This document shows, in pieces, positions 32,628 to 43,658 of a stretch of 64,000 nucleotides of DNA; position 1 is the first letter of the stretch; each line of letters begins with the position of its first letter. A model generated the notes under the pieces. It saw only the letters and a list, made by a program, of their open reading frames with translations. It was not told the DNA's origin and did not search any database. The translations under genes were made by a program, and so were the position numbers. Source of the stretch: Venturia oleaginea (lineage: Eukaryota > Ascomycota > Dothideomycetes > Venturiales > Venturiaceae); the NCBI GenBank assembly GCA_013176395.1, contig JABMLP010000013.1, positions 496,001 to 560,000 of the forward strand, read 5' to 3'.

Positions 32628-33545
32628 TTACGACTCTTCAATTTTATCGCTATCAACGATAGATTCCAAGTCTGTCGTGCTGCTACCTGATTCAGAAGAT
32701 ATCTCAATATCTTTTTTGCACGTTCGCGCATTGTGCTCAGTCGCGCCGCAGTTCCCACAGCGCCTTTGGGTTGGTCGGGCTGTTTCTTGACCACTACTAC
32801 TACGAGCATTCTTTGATCCCTGAGGCACAACAGACGCCTCAGCAGCTACCCGCGCTGCTGCGTTCCCATACTCCATGGTACCACCTTGCTGGATCCTCTT
32901 TCTTTTACGCGATTTTCGCTTCTTCATTACTGCCAATTGCTCTTCAAGCTCGTGGTTTCGTGCAACAAGTAGGGCGTTCTGGTGCAGCATCAATTCAGCG
33001 CCTTTGACAAGCTGTGATAAGCCTGCCTGCGCATTGACTGGTGACCGAGTAAAAGACTCGCTTACGAGCTTCGATTGGGATCCAAATTCATGAGTATTGC
33101 TTGGAGTCTTTGGCTGCCACGGCGTTTCTAGGAGACGGGGTTCTGGCGGGGTACGCAGCCATAGATTGAAGGCTACCTTGAGCTCATCTGAGCGCGTTAC
33201 GAATCTCTCAGCCCAGTTTTTGCCTACTGGCCCCCCACCGCGTATACCCAGTAGTTTATCCGCCATATCTGCCACCTCACACAGCCGGGGTGCGAATCCT
33301 CGCGAATCGAGATCGAGGATATATCGAATAATCGTTTGCTCTTCTATCGTAGTGAGCTTATGAGAGTTTGGGCGAGTTTGAGATGGAGAGGTGATTCCGC
33401 GGAGCCGATCAGAGAGCCTTTGGTGTTTAAGGTTAAAGGCTGTAGCAGCGCGCCACAGGCTTTGAAATTGGCCAGAGGTATAAGCCTGAAGAGCGAGATC
33501 AATTCTACCTTCATCTTGAACGGCTATCGCGTTGCGTTGAGACAT
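32628..33545 (-). CDS. pogo transposase derivative lacking the DDE core (HTH + zinc knuckle, intact frame)
   Basis: A 305-codon frame without stops. The N-terminal half is a psq-type HTH ('EGRIDLALQAYTSGQFQSLWRAATAFN') plus CENP-B HTH ('KLTTIEEQTIIRYILDLDSRGFAPRL', 'VGKNWAERFVTRSDELKVAFN'). It then jumps directly to the C-terminal region ('LWLRTPPEPRLLETPW'), with a basic stretch ('KKRKSRKRKR') and a CX2CX4HX4C zinc knuckle ('CGNCGATEHNARTC'). The catalytic domain present in copy E between 'AFN' and 'VRLRTP' is missing, without breaking the frame. It could be translated as a DNA-binding protein without transposase activity. In other transposon families such products can act as repressors; that is inference here. 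Confidence 0.7.
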   Translation of the reverse strand: MSQRNAIAVQDEGRIDLALQAYTSGQFQSLWRAATAFNLKHQRLSDRLRGITSPSQTRPNSHKLTTIEEQTIIRYILDLDSRGFAPRLCEVADMADKLLGIRGGGPVGKNWAERFVTRSDELKVAFNLWLRTPPEPRLLETPWQPKTPSNTHEFGSQSKLVSESFTRSPVNAQAGLSQLVKGAELMLHQNALLVARNHELEEQLAVMKKRKSRKRKRIQQGGTMEYGNAAARVAAEASVVPQGSKNARSSSGQETARPTQRRCGNCGATEHNARTCKKDIEISSESGSSTTDLESIVDSDKIEES

Positions 33546-33625
33546 TACGTGTTAAAGAGGATAAGGGCTGTGCCAAGGAAAAGTGGCCGGCTTGGTGGTG
33601 TGGCCGGCTCGGTGGTGGAATACGC

Positions 33626-33960
33626 TACTATAATTAATAGTATTATAGTTGTTAGGGGCTGGTACCCTTAGTTATAGTATAGGTTGGACGTCAAATGCAA
33701 TCCAAATACGATCCTCAGATCATATACACGCTCACGTGATAGTTGTCACAGGCTATGGCCTAGATTGTGGTTCTCGGCCATGCCCTCAATGTGACGGCAC
33801 GGCACGTGACCATTAAATCACGTGCTGTGGCTCGTGCACTTTCTACTTTGTCGGAGTTTCCTTACGAAACTCTTACCTCTCTACCTTAGATCCTAAGTGT
33901 AATTCGGTGACATGTTCTGAAGTGCCAAGTGCCTTCGTATGGATATGCCGTGCCGTCACA
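33626..33960. repeat. Segment present inverted and interrupted at 47230-51630
   Basis: The ~335-bp segment matches the complement of three pieces: 51502-51630, 48460-48553 and 47230-47342. It is the uninterrupted version, with the empty target TA at 33754-33755 (context cacaggcTAtggcc). Confidence 0.75.
33790..33960. mobile_element. MITE, 171 bp, with 5-bp target duplication
   Basis: Terminal inverted repeats TGTGACGGCACGGCA / TGCCGTGCCGTCACA bound the element, and CTCAA flanks it on both sides (33785-33789 and 33961-33965). It contains CACGTG palindromes. No coding capacity. A second copy at 47230-48517 is split by pogo copy C, and isolated ends occur near 892-910 and 4340. Confidence 0.7.
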
Positions 33961-33965
33961 CTCAA

Positions 33966-35545
33966 CCTTTGGAAACTTCTGGAAGTTTCCACAGCCCCAC
34001 CACCACTGATTATTAAAGCATGTATTCTAGTCTTTCTCTCTTTTCCTCAAGTTTGTAATACTCGTCAATCAGGATAGTCAATTGAAAAACACATCGACCA
34101 CGCCTCTTACAATAGTATTCGTAATAGGTAGTCCCTTTTATCTAGACCGTCCTAGCCCCTCGTAGAGAGGATATCCTGTAAAACCGCCTCTACTCCCAGC
34201 CGATATACTATAGAGAAGTTATACCTTATTAAGGTTTCCGTTTACCGTAACTATCGCTCGGACAGCCTCTACTTCCTTAAAAAATATTCGAGGTCAATCA
34301 GTCAGTCAGTCATTCAGTCAGGCTTGAAGAATGTCCACGTTGATACACAAACGACAATATCTGTCCGAAAGACTTTCGATCCAGACCAGCTCTCTGATTG
34401 CTATACGCATAGCTTTATCGATATCAATGCCCGTGTTACCATTTGGAAACAAGGCGTGTAGACAGAACAGAGCCTGGCTGCCGCGAACAGCTTTCAGGTC
34501 GCTCAGTGCATTCGCAACTACGGTCAACTACATCTCTCGTCTGTTCCTATGCTAACAATTCGAACCATGCAACGATGTGAGCGTGACTATGGAGGACTTG
34601 GACCTGGACCTGGACCGCATGGAAGAAATCCGGGGAAACTCTCTCAAGCTTTCTGCACGGATCAGCGGATGGTCAATAAACTTCCACGTTCTTTCTTGAT
34701 TCTTATCCACCGGCAGTCTATTCCGTATTCCTGATCCAACTCGAGCCGTGCATATTGCAAATACGATACCCCACTGGCTGATTCGGTCTTTCGTCCACAT
34801 ACCCTCTGCCTTTCTTGCACGCAGTATCTCTTCATATGATGTCTAGACGGCATTATTGATTGCACGACCAAGAAAGCTGCTTTGCAAAGGATCCATCACC
34901 GCGGTTGTTCGACACGTGCCAGGAGAGCTGCCATCTTGATTGGCAGCCCAGCTCGAGCTGAAAATAGCATTCATGCTCGGCTTTGGGCCGACGCCGGTAC
35001 ATCGAACGTACTCTAACCTTCCGAGTCAACTGACTTGACAATAGGACGTTGTTTTTGCCGCTCATATATCCGGACCCAGCTTTTTTATTGATTCTGGAAA
35101 TCTACAGCTTTGTATTGGTATACCCATTATTGCTCTGTTTCTAAATCTGTCCTCGTACTATCATGTACGATCATGTGGGAGTCCACTTCTCTGATTTTGC
35201 CTCGACAGGTTACTCGATCCGCTTTTAACCATTACAATATCCCGACCTACGCTCCGGGCTCTAATTCTTCCATGTCCCATCTCCTCAATTAGGAAGTAGC
35301 CAACACGTTTGGGTGTCATTCGACTGCACTGCTTCCCGCGTAGGCCACGCGAATCTGACAGTCGTCAGGATGGTGTTCAAGCAACATGAATATGAGCCTG
35401 ACCCATCGTCAACATATCCGGGTTGACATTCTTAATAAGTAGAAGTCCTCTCTGATGCCAAAACCATTATCACAATCGGAATTCCACAGCCTCACATTCT
35501 TCCATCTTCACCATCACCAACGTACCGATCTAATCAACAACAACA
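33966..35545. other. Intergenic, partly AT-rich, no gene seen
   Basis: 34030-34300 is AT-rich with many TATA/TTAT runs, compatible with an old mutated repeat. The short frames between 34318 and 35292 have no motifs. Confidence 0.35.
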
Positions 35546-35905
35546 ATGCATTACACTGCTCTCTTCATTTCTACCCTCCTCGCAGCTGCATCAGCTTACA
35601 ACCCGACCTGCGTTGATTTCGATGACAAAATTGTGACAGTCGGCGGCTGTCTTTACAGGCAGCCATGTCCTCCTAAACCCAACCCTAACCAGTCCAAAAC
35701 ATATTGCAAGAGGATTGGTAGCCCAGGCTCACATGGCTCGTTCAGTGCCCCCGTGGTGGGCCCTTCTGGACTACCAAATGTAAGTTACTAATTGACTATA
35801 CCGACGACTCGACCCTAATAGTATTAGGGTGACACAATTCAATGGGTCTGCTGCCGTAAAGCTGACCCGTTTTGGGGTGGTGTCCTTCCAGGCACAAAGG
35901 CATAA
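35546..35905 (+). CDS. Small secreted cysteine-containing protein
   Basis: Exons 35546-35779 and 35828-35905 (intron 48 nt, gtaagt...attag) give 103 aa. The signal peptide 'MHYTALFISTLLAAASAY' is followed by a mature part with six cysteines ('PTCVDF', 'VGGCLYRQPCPP', 'TYCKR', 'WVCCRKAD'). The intron falls after 'PSGLPN', and the C-terminal exon ends 'GTKA'. A CAACAA-rich leader precedes the ATG. Function unknown; it fits the loose class of secreted small proteins seen in plant-associated fungi. Confidence 0.62.
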
Positions 35906-37094
35906 ATGGATGATGGTGATGATGGTGGTAGTGGAGGCGAGAGATGTCTTATTGGGGGTTGCAATCATTCGGTGATGAAGAGATAAGATTTCGGGTTTGT
36001 TGTACATATCTATTTCTATTCTTGTCTATCAACTCGGCTGGCCAGAGGGATTTCTTAACACTTTGATACTTTCTATGGTGAGAACTTGATCCGAACGCTG
36101 TTAACGTTCAGCAATTGATGGCAATCCATTCTCCCAACTGATGACCATGTCTCGTGATGTAAGGTTCACACTCAACGTTCTCGCGATCTGTACTCACCTT
36201 TTGCTGGGTGTATTTCAAATGGTAATGAACACCAAGTTTTCCAAGGAAAAAAATTTCAGATTAGAATAACCATTAGTCGTATGACGTGCCAGGTGGATGC
36301 AACATTTCCGTGCACGGCTTCATTTCTCGGCCACCTGTTAACACCATCCATCCATCCATCCATCCATCGAAGAATACATCAACCTCGACAAAATACACGC
36401 TGCAAAGATTTGAACAGCAATCGCTATGACTACAAGATAGACAGGAATAGCACGACTCTAAACTCCCAAGACTCTATGAAACCATCCGGCCGTTGACCGT
36501 TGGCCGTTGCCCATCAAAATCTGCCGTGCAACCAGCATCGAGAGGCTCTCGCCAGCCGTTCTTTTGAGCCTCATCCGCTGCGCTAACATTTGCGCCCTGA
36601 ATGGCCGTTGAAATGACCGGGGTGAGGCGCATTGTCAGCGAATCTCTGTAGCCGCCGAATGCTTCCATAATCGATTGCCATTCCCATTGGGACTGTCGGC
36701 GGCAAGTCGAGTGTATGAAACCAATCCATTCAGGTCGACAATTATAGCAACGACTCAACCATGATTAATTTTTAGCAAATAACGATGCTTCTCAGGCATA
36801 CTTAAGACTGTGGCAGAACATCCTCTCAGATTCAGAATCATCAATACAATCTTTTCCTACATCCTTTCTGTCTTACCATTTCCCTAGAGTCATTTCTTAC
36901 ATCTCTTTGTCTCTTGCTTCATTTGTCGGCTCCTTTCTATCTCAGACTTTCATAATATCTGCCGGCAGATTCCACTCTTTGGACCACATCAGCATCTTTT
37001 CACCAAACGCCATCGCTATCCGAAGTCAAAGCCTCAATTGATTCATTCAACCTACACAATACCAACACAAATTCTTTCGAACCAGAAAACCAAG
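35906..37094. other. Intergenic with CATC microsatellite
   Basis: A (CATC)n run of about five units lies near 36346-36368. No supported gene. The right end is the CT-rich promoter of the MARVEL gene. Confidence 0.4.
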
Positions 37095-37723
37095 ATGCAG
37101 ATTCCTAGTTATGGAGCTCCGTCCATCAGCGCCACCTTCCTCGGTGCTCGAGTTCTTCAGATCACGTTCCTTATTGTCTTGATAGGATTGACCAGCAACT
37201 TCGTCAATGGCATGGTAATGGCACACCACGAACCTTCCAAGGAGATTGTTGGCGCACTTATCATCGTAAGTTCTTTCCTTTTCGCGCCATAGTCAACCAC
37301 AAACTAACAAACTACCAGACTTGCCTAGCAATGCTCTACACTCTTCTCAGCATCTCCTTCTATTGGGCATCCGCCAACATCGGCATGTTCGTTATGGCTG
37401 CCGCCGACTTCCTCATCTTCATCGCCTTCATGGCTGTTTCCGTCGCTGTTGGCCGTCCAGTTGCCAGTCTCAACTGCTACTATCCATTCGATAATTTCGG
37501 TGGTGATGTCTTAAAGAACATCCAGGACAACATCGGAAAGCCTGGTTCCACCATCGCTCTGCAGTCCTGGACTGGCATGAGCAAGAGCAATTGCTTTGAG
37601 ACCAAGGCCATTTGGGGTTTCTGCATTGCTCTCACTGTCCTTTACTTCACCACTGCGACATTGTTGCCCACTCTCCACTTCAAGAATAAAAAGGCTGGTG
37701 GTTTCGTCAAGACTATTGAGTGA
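37095..37723 (+). CDS. MARVEL-domain membrane protein
   Basis: Four-helix membrane protein of the MARVEL type, found in fungal membrane-organising proteins (for example Nce102-like). Exons 37095-37265 and 37319-37723 (intron 53 nt) give 191 aa. Helices: 'VLQITFLIVLIGLTSNFV', 'MLYTLLSISFYW', 'MFVMAAADFLIFIAFMAVSVAVG' and 'AIWGFCIALTVLYFTTATLLP'. Two cysteines sit in the last loop ('ASLNCYYPFD', 'KSNCFETKAI'). Start at the first ATG of the spliced message. Specific role not inferable. Confidence 0.75.
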
Positions 37724-38277
37724 GCTCAGCGAAGAACGAATTGGTCAACTGGGGTTGTTGGAATTTGGGAATCTGGGCTGCAACGCAGTTACGATGTGAG
37801 CCAGGAGATCACAAACTCTATCGAAGAATGGAAGGAAAGCATATTTTAAGGGCGTTTGGAGCATTGGTTGGCGGGCAGGACTTGGGTAATTCTGCTTTGA
37901 TTTTGGCTGACAAACTCATTGAGAGTTCCATCACCACGCGCTCTTTAATACAATAGAATAATGGATATAAAACATCGAGTCCAAACGTCAACAATTCTTC
38001 TCGCAGGGAAGTGATGAGTATTTGTGGTCCCACTAACAATCTAGAAGGGAGTCTGGGAGACTATATCATACCAGCCACACCATTATACTTTCGAGGTATA
38101 AGATTGAGAACCATATAGATTGAGAGAGAATAGAATACGCTTAATAAACAGACATATGCAAGGCCCCATTCTTTGTTACACGAGGGTAATGGGGACAAAC
38201 GTAAGTTCAAACCGACTTATTGTCTATAAGTGGCCAGGATAGATAAGGGCTTATACGAGCTCCTGGATTGAAATACT
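37724..38277. other. Intergenic before LTR region
   Basis: No gene seen; it ends where LTR-like sequence begins (TGTCACGG at 38278). Confidence 0.35.
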
Positions 38278-38530
38278 GTCACGGTACGACCGCGGACAAG
38301 TCCTTCCCGCCGTTGGGGTGGCCCCACGGCACGTGATCAAGGCAGAACCGGAGTTCTGCCGAGGAAAGGTTTTAAAGCCTACGTGGCTTCAACCAATTCG
38401 TAGCTCTTTGAGCTACATCCTGTCGTTAAACCTGCCTGTTGGTTTGCCTGCCAGCTCGTATATAGCCTGTTGAATGATACCTATTCCTGCTGCTGCTCCT
38501 TCCTCCTGATACCCGAACCCGCCCCGAGAC
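38278..38530 (+). mobile_element. LTR-like fragment
   Basis: Begins TGTCACGGTACGACC, resembling the start of a fungal LTR, and ends at the 176-bp LTR. No second copy is present in the window, so the call rests on composition and position only. Confidence 0.35.
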
Positions 38531-38706
38531 TGTTATGGGCGTGGCCCATGGTTGGTATAGGCTAAGAGCCTAAGCCTGATTGAGCCTAGTATAGAGACAG
38601 AACCTCATTGAGGTTCTCTGTTTGTAGATACCTTCACTCCTTAACTGAATCTAAACAATCTTTGGCTACTAGTATGCTGCGTCTTTCCAGCTACCGTCCC
38701 GTAATA
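38531..38706 (+). repeat. 176-bp LTR upstream of a truncated gag
   Basis: Starts TGTTATGGGC and ends CCCGTAATA. It is nearly identical to the inverted solo LTR at 45563-45738. Its flanks do not form a target duplication (gagac / tagat), consistent with an internal region following on the right. Confidence 0.65.
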
Positions 38707-38867
38707 TAGATTCAGTTCCTTACAAACCTAGGTGTACTTGATGCGTAGCAACAGTACCCTATCGACTCCTACAACCTACACCCCTACTACCGACGACGAC
38801 CCAATCGCGAGCATTACGCAAGGAATCGACAAACTCTCAAGCAAATTCGCCTGACACCGTACAATAA

Positions 38868-39403
38868 TTGGTGGCAGCTCTGACCGCAGTCAGTGTTGAT
38901 GGGAACACCGGTGCAAAAGCTATTGCATGGCCTAAATGGGACGGGAAAAGAGACAACTACACGCTGTTCAGATGGCAGATCAAGACAAAAATCACTGTTG
39001 AAAATGGGAAGCTTGGAAGCAACCAAGGAATATGCGCGAACATCTTCAACGGGCTTCCGACAGAGAAACAACAACGCGTTATCCAATGGCTAAGCAATGG
39101 AGAGCAACATGATAACTACAAACCCGAGTCCTTCATCAAGCATATGGACGACAAGTTCTTAGATCACGAAGCGGAAGCTAAAGCTCTCGACGAACTGAAC
39201 AAGATTAGCCAAGGCAGCAGACAACCGTTCGAAGACTTCCGCCAGCAGTTCGAACAACTGACATCGCAAGCTGGATCCCTAGCGCCGCAAAGAGCCTCAA
39301 AGATCACTATCATGAACAACGCGCTCAACTACTCCCTCCAGCAGACCTTGAGATCAGTGCGATTGTCCAGAGACGACTACGACACGTACGTAAAGGATGT
39401 ACA
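38868..39403 (+). pseudogene. Truncated gag-like reading frame of another LTR retrotransposon
   Basis: A frame encoding a gag-like protein ('AIAWPKWDGKRDNYTLFRWQIKTK', 'FIKHMDDKFLDHEAEAKALDELNKI', 'FEDFRQQFEQLTSQAGS'). It is cut at 39404 by the LTR of the minus-strand gypsy element; the frame runs on by chance to 39440. The element's pol region is not in this window. It lies 161 bp downstream of the 176-bp LTR and probably belongs to that element. Confidence 0.6.
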
Positions 39404-39607
39404 TGTCACGTTTGACCTTGGACTTGACTTGGAAGCATGACTTGAATTCTATGGGATGTGCGAAGTTGTAAGGATGAGGAGCTAACTAAGAGGTAGAGAC
39501 GAGTCTAAGTACTTGCGACCAGTCTCGCGCTAGACCTGATCGAGCAGAACCACCACATTTAACTACGTTTAACTGCATTCGAATACCAACATAGTTCGAT
39601 CATGACA
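39404..39607 (-). repeat. 3' LTR of the gypsy element
   Basis: 204 bp, bounded by TGTCA and TGACA. It is the downstream LTR because the element reads right to left. Its left flank is the truncated gag frame. Confidence 0.85.
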
Positions 39608-39691
39608 GTACCCCCCAACAAGGCCGAGGCGCAATGGTTCAAACTGAACTATTTGGCGAGGTGACTGACAAACTTGAAGCATGATCGAATC

Positions 39692-41188
39692 CTAACCAGG
39701 CCTGTACCCGGTTGGTTTTGGTTTTCTTGGATATCTCTGGTGAAATTCATCAACCGCGCTCTTTGCGTTGTGCAAGAATTGAAGGGGTTCCCATGTCGGT
39801 AAGTAATAGCCTTCCCATTTAACCTTGTAGTCAAATCTCTTCGTAGCTTTGTTGAATCGTGAATCAACGACTTCATCCAGGGTGTAGATTCCATCGTTTT
39901 CTTCAACATCGACGGGAGGAGGTTGCGAGTCATTCTGGTTTGGAAACATCCTGTCGGAAGGGGGGTAGGCAGGGAGCAGTAGATTTGTATGAAAGACGGG
40001 ATGGCAATGTATAGAAGTAGGGAGCTCGAGTTTGTAAGCGTCGTGGTCTAGGGCTTGTAGAATCTTGAATTTGCCGGCGAACTTGCAGTCGAACTTTTTG
40101 GATGGGCGCGTGGTCTTGATATTCTTGAGGTTTAGCCAAACCCAGTCACCAACTTTGTAGTTTGGGTACCCAAGCCGATGTTTGTTCTTGAAATATTCGT
40201 AGGTAGCGCTGGCGTGGCGGATCTCGTTGTAGCAAATCTTCTCAAGGTTTGCCATGAAGTCAGCCATGGAATTAGCTTTTCGTGTCTCGGTAATTTCGTG
40301 GCGAGAGGCGTTACGGTCTGGTTGAATTGGCGCTTCCAATCCGGAGCGTGGATCGTAGCCGTAGGCGGCAAAAAATGGTGTGAGTTTTGTTGCATTGGAG
40401 GGTGTGTTGTTGATCACGAATTCGCAGAGTGGTAACCATTCGTCCCAATCATCTTGTTGATAATTGCAGTAAGCACGGATGTAGATTTCGACTTGGGCAT
40501 TCGCTCGCTCGGTCCCGCCATCTGTCTCGGGGTGGAAACTGGTAGAGAGGCGGATTCGGATCCCGAGGCGTTTGCAGAGTACTTTCCAGAGGATAGCAAC
40601 GAATTGGGATCCTCGGTCGGAGATAATGCTTCGAGGTAAGCCGTGGAGGCGGTAGACGTGTTGGAGAAAGAGTAAGGCGCATTCGCGGGCTTCTGGGAGT
40701 TTTTGGCAGGGGATAAGGTGCTTGATTTTGGTGAGGCGATCGACAATTACTAAGAGGCAGGTATTACCTCCTTTGCGTGTAGCAGGTAAATCGGTAATGA
40801 AGTCCATCTGGATGTCTTCCCATCTTCGTTGAGGGGCTTCGAGAGTGTTGAGGAGTCCTTGGTACATTAGGTTGCTCGGTTTTGCGCGTCGACAGGCGTC
40901 GCATCGTGAGACCCATTTGTCCGAGGTGGCGTGCATGCCATGCCAGTAGTAGAACTTGCGGAGTTTGAGGAAGTTGTTAGCTTTACCCAGGTGACCTGCG
41001 ACATTACAGTCGTGGTTCGCTTTCAGAATGTATGCTTGTAGTGTATCGTCTTGGGGAATAAATAGACACTTTTTATACCAAAGGCGGCCGTTGCGTTCTT
41101 CGCAGTCCTGCATCCGCAACGTTCGGTGGTGGGTTTTGCCGTCGCGTAGTTTTTTCAAGACTTCGCGTGGTTCTTTGTCTTTAGTCAA
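39692..41188 (-). pseudogene. Integrase with C-terminal chromodomain (gypsy pol part 3)
   Basis: A 498-codon frame. The zinc-binding HHCC pattern ('HLGKANNFLKLRKFYYWHGMH' then 'CDACRRAKP') is followed by the integrase core with 'DFITDLP', 'SDRGSQF' and 'HPETDGGTERANAQVE', the three acidic residues being present. The C-terminus carries a chromodomain ('IYTLDEVVDSRFN', 'YKVKWEGY', 'TWEPLQFL'), which in chromoviruses directs integration to marked chromatin. It is separated from RNase H by a frame change near 41200-41300. The frame itself is intact. Confidence 0.85.
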
Positions 41189-42801
41189 CGCTCTAGCGTA
41201 GAGTTCTTCAAACTTGTCTTCGTCCCAAATAAGCTCTTCGTCGTCTGGGTCTTGCGAAGGGATGAATATGTCCGGAGGGGAGAACGGGGTGGTTGGGGTA
41301 CTGCGTCGTTGCTAGGTTTGTTCCATATATCGTTGAGGGGCTCAAGGGATTCGTCCCCGTCATTTTCGGAAGAGTCGCGGTAGTCTGGGTTTTTCTCGAA
41401 GTCTTGTGGAGAGGAGTGGTCACGAAGCGTAACTGGGCATAATGAAAGATTGTGGACTTGGAGCGCTAGTTCTTTTCGAATCTTAGGGTCAAGTGTGTGG
41501 GGTTTAAGCATAACCTGTGACTGGTGCTGGATACGCGGGTCGGATACGTTTGAGGGGAGGTCTTGGGAGCGGCGGGTCAAGGCGTCGGGTTTCGTAGTAT
41601 CTTTTCCTGGTCTCCATTTGATTTCGAAGTGGAATTGGGAGAGGAATTCGGCCCAACGGGCTTGTCGGCGAGTGAGTTTTTTGGTTGACATGTAGTATTC
41701 GAGGTTTCGGTGGTCTGTAATAACTTCGATCGGGTCTTCAGTTCCTTCGAGCTCTCCTCGCCACTCTTCAAATGCGCGAATGATTGCTAGGAGTTCTTTG
41801 TCGTAGATTTCGTAATTACACTCCTGGGGTGTGAACTTGTGAGAGAAGAAGGCGACGGGGTGTAGCAAACCGTCATTGCCGATTTGTGAGAGTACTCCAG
41901 TGCCTACCCAGTCGGAGGCGTCTGTTTCGACAATACACTTCTTTGTAGGGTCGAAATGTGCGAGGATTGGTGCGGAGATGAAGGCTTCTTGGAGTTTATC
42001 AAAAGCGGCGCGCTATTTTGGGCCGAAGTAGAACGGCTTGTCTTTTTTCAGTAAGTTGGTAAGAGTTTTCGCGGTGGAGGAGTAATTGAAAATAAAACGA
42101 CGGTAGAAATTGGCAAAACCGAGGAAGGATTGGACGTCGTGGCGAGTGGTACAGTATTGCCAATCAATGATTGTTTTGACTTTGTCCGGGTCCATCCGGA
42201 TTCCGTGGTCTGTGATAATTAAACCGAGAAATTTGACTTCTGTCTGGTAGAATTCGCATTTGTCGATATCGATGTTGAGTCCTGCTGCGTGCATTCGTTC
42301 GATAACCTGCCGCACTTGAATTTTATGCTCTTCGAGAGTTTCGCTGTAGATTAGGATGTCGTCGAGGTACGCGGTGCAGAAAACGTCGAGGAAGTCTTTA
42401 AGTTGTTCGTTAATATACGACTGCCAGGTCGCCGGGGCATTGCAGAGGCCGAAGTTCATAACTAGAGATTCGAACAGACCGAAGCGGGTTCTGAATGCAG
42501 TGAGAGGAACGCTGTCGGGGTGGACTCGGAGTGCGTTGAATGCTGAGATAATATCGATCTTCGTGAAGTACTTGGCTTTGCTGAGTTTGTCTAGGGTTTC
42601 GCGGAGTAAGGGAATAGGGTATCGGTTTTTTCGAGTAATGGCGTTGAGTTTTCGGTAGTCTACGCAGAATCGCAGACCACCACCTGGTTTTTTGACAAAG
42701 ATACATGGGGAACTGACGTCGGACTGGCTTTTTCTGATAAAACCTTTTCCCAAATTCTCCTCCAGCCATTTCCGGAGGCATTTGAGTTCGTTCTGGGACA
42801 T
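41185..42801 (-). pseudogene. Reverse transcriptase and RNase H (gypsy pol part 2), split by a stop
   Basis: The RT frame (42013-42801) has 'FCVDYRKLNAITRKNRYPIP', 'FTKIDIISAFNALRV' and the catalytic YLDD box ('TAYLDDILIYS'). It ends at a stop at 42013 after 'FYFGPK', where the family normally continues with W. The RNase H frame follows ('[15 protein letters not shown]', '[15 protein letters not shown]', '[11 protein letters not shown]') and runs to 41185. The change fits a TGG-to-TAG transition, a type that RIP or cytosine deamination can cause, though one site proves nothing. Confidence 0.85.
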
Positions 42802-43658
42802 ACCGTAGAGAGAAGCGTTGGGTAACTGGTCTTTCTTGTCTTCTTGAATTTCGATTTTGTGGTCGACGAGGCGTGAAGGGGGCAGTGAATCAGCAGCTTT
42901 TCTGTTAAAAGCGTGCGCGAGGTCGTGAAGGTCTTTGGGTAACTGGGGGCGAGGGTCTTTGTAATCTGGTTTCTTCGCCAGAAATTTATCGATATCTTGA
43001 ATACTGATTGCGTAGATTTGAGCATTGGGCTGCTTAGAATTCCATTGAAAAGCGTGAGAGTTGACAATCTTCCAATCGCGAGGAGAGTCCGGGGTTTCTT
43101 GAGGGGTGCGCGGGCACCAAACGGGAGCGGGATATACTCAACAGAGCCCTTGTGGTCCTGAAGACATTTCTTAGAACAGTGGGTACCGAAGTGAATACTA
43201 CGATTCTCAAAATCGAGTTTCACACCGTGGAGGTTTATCCAGGGAGTGCCAAAGATGACTGCTGCGGAGCCGAGACGGGTAACAAAGAATTTCGTGGTTT
43301 CGAGGTGGTGTTCTCCGGTTCTGACGGAGACGTGGATTTCGTGAGTAACGTAAGAGGGTGCAGAGGATGCCTGTTCGCCGTCAAAGGCTTTGAGGCGGCG
43401 GGGGTTTTCGAGGGGAATAAAGGGAAAGCCATGGGATTGCGCAAAATCGAGGTCTATGAAACTTCCTGTGGCAAAGGAATCAGTAACGGCGAGGGTTTTG
43501 ATCGATTCATTAAGTGTAATTGGGACTATGATTGGTCTAGAGTCTACTGGTCCATCAATCTCTCCTGTTGATTTCTCTGAGTAACCTAGAACTGCCGAAC
43601 TGATGTGAAGAACATGTCGTTTCGATTTGTTGTCGTGTCTCGATGAACGTCTTTTCAA
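42660..43658 (-). pseudogene. Aspartic protease region (gypsy pol part 1)
   Basis: A frame that contains the retropepsin-like region ('LAVTDSFATGSFIDLDF', 'VIFGTPWINLHGVKLDF'). The active site is usually D-S/T-G; here it reads DSF, so the enzyme is probably dead. After 'PLPFGARAPLKKP' the frame no longer reads as a retrotransposon protein, which marks a frameshift near 43100. It overlaps the gag stop by a few bases, as in many gypsy elements. Confidence 0.7.

Larger units (their letters stand above)
31972..33625 (-). mobile_element. pogo/Fot1-type transposon, copy B, internally deleted, with nested Tc1-like insertion
   Basis: Ends are defined by the terminal repeat ACGTATTCC.AC..CGA.C.GGC; the left end is split at its TA by the element at 31977-32563, and the right end is at 33625. 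TA dinucleotides flank both ends (31970-31971 and 33626-33627), as expected for pogo/Tc1 elements. The transposase frame lies at 32628-33545. The bases inside the left end ('cgaactggc') are diverged from copy F. Confidence 0.7.

Noticed and set aside
36346..36368. (CATC)n run as a LINE tail
   Set aside because: No element body or target duplication is adjacent; treated as a microsatellite.
38868..39440. Complete 190-codon gag protein
   Set aside because: The last 12 codons belong to the LTR of the inserted gypsy element; the gene is truncated at 39403.
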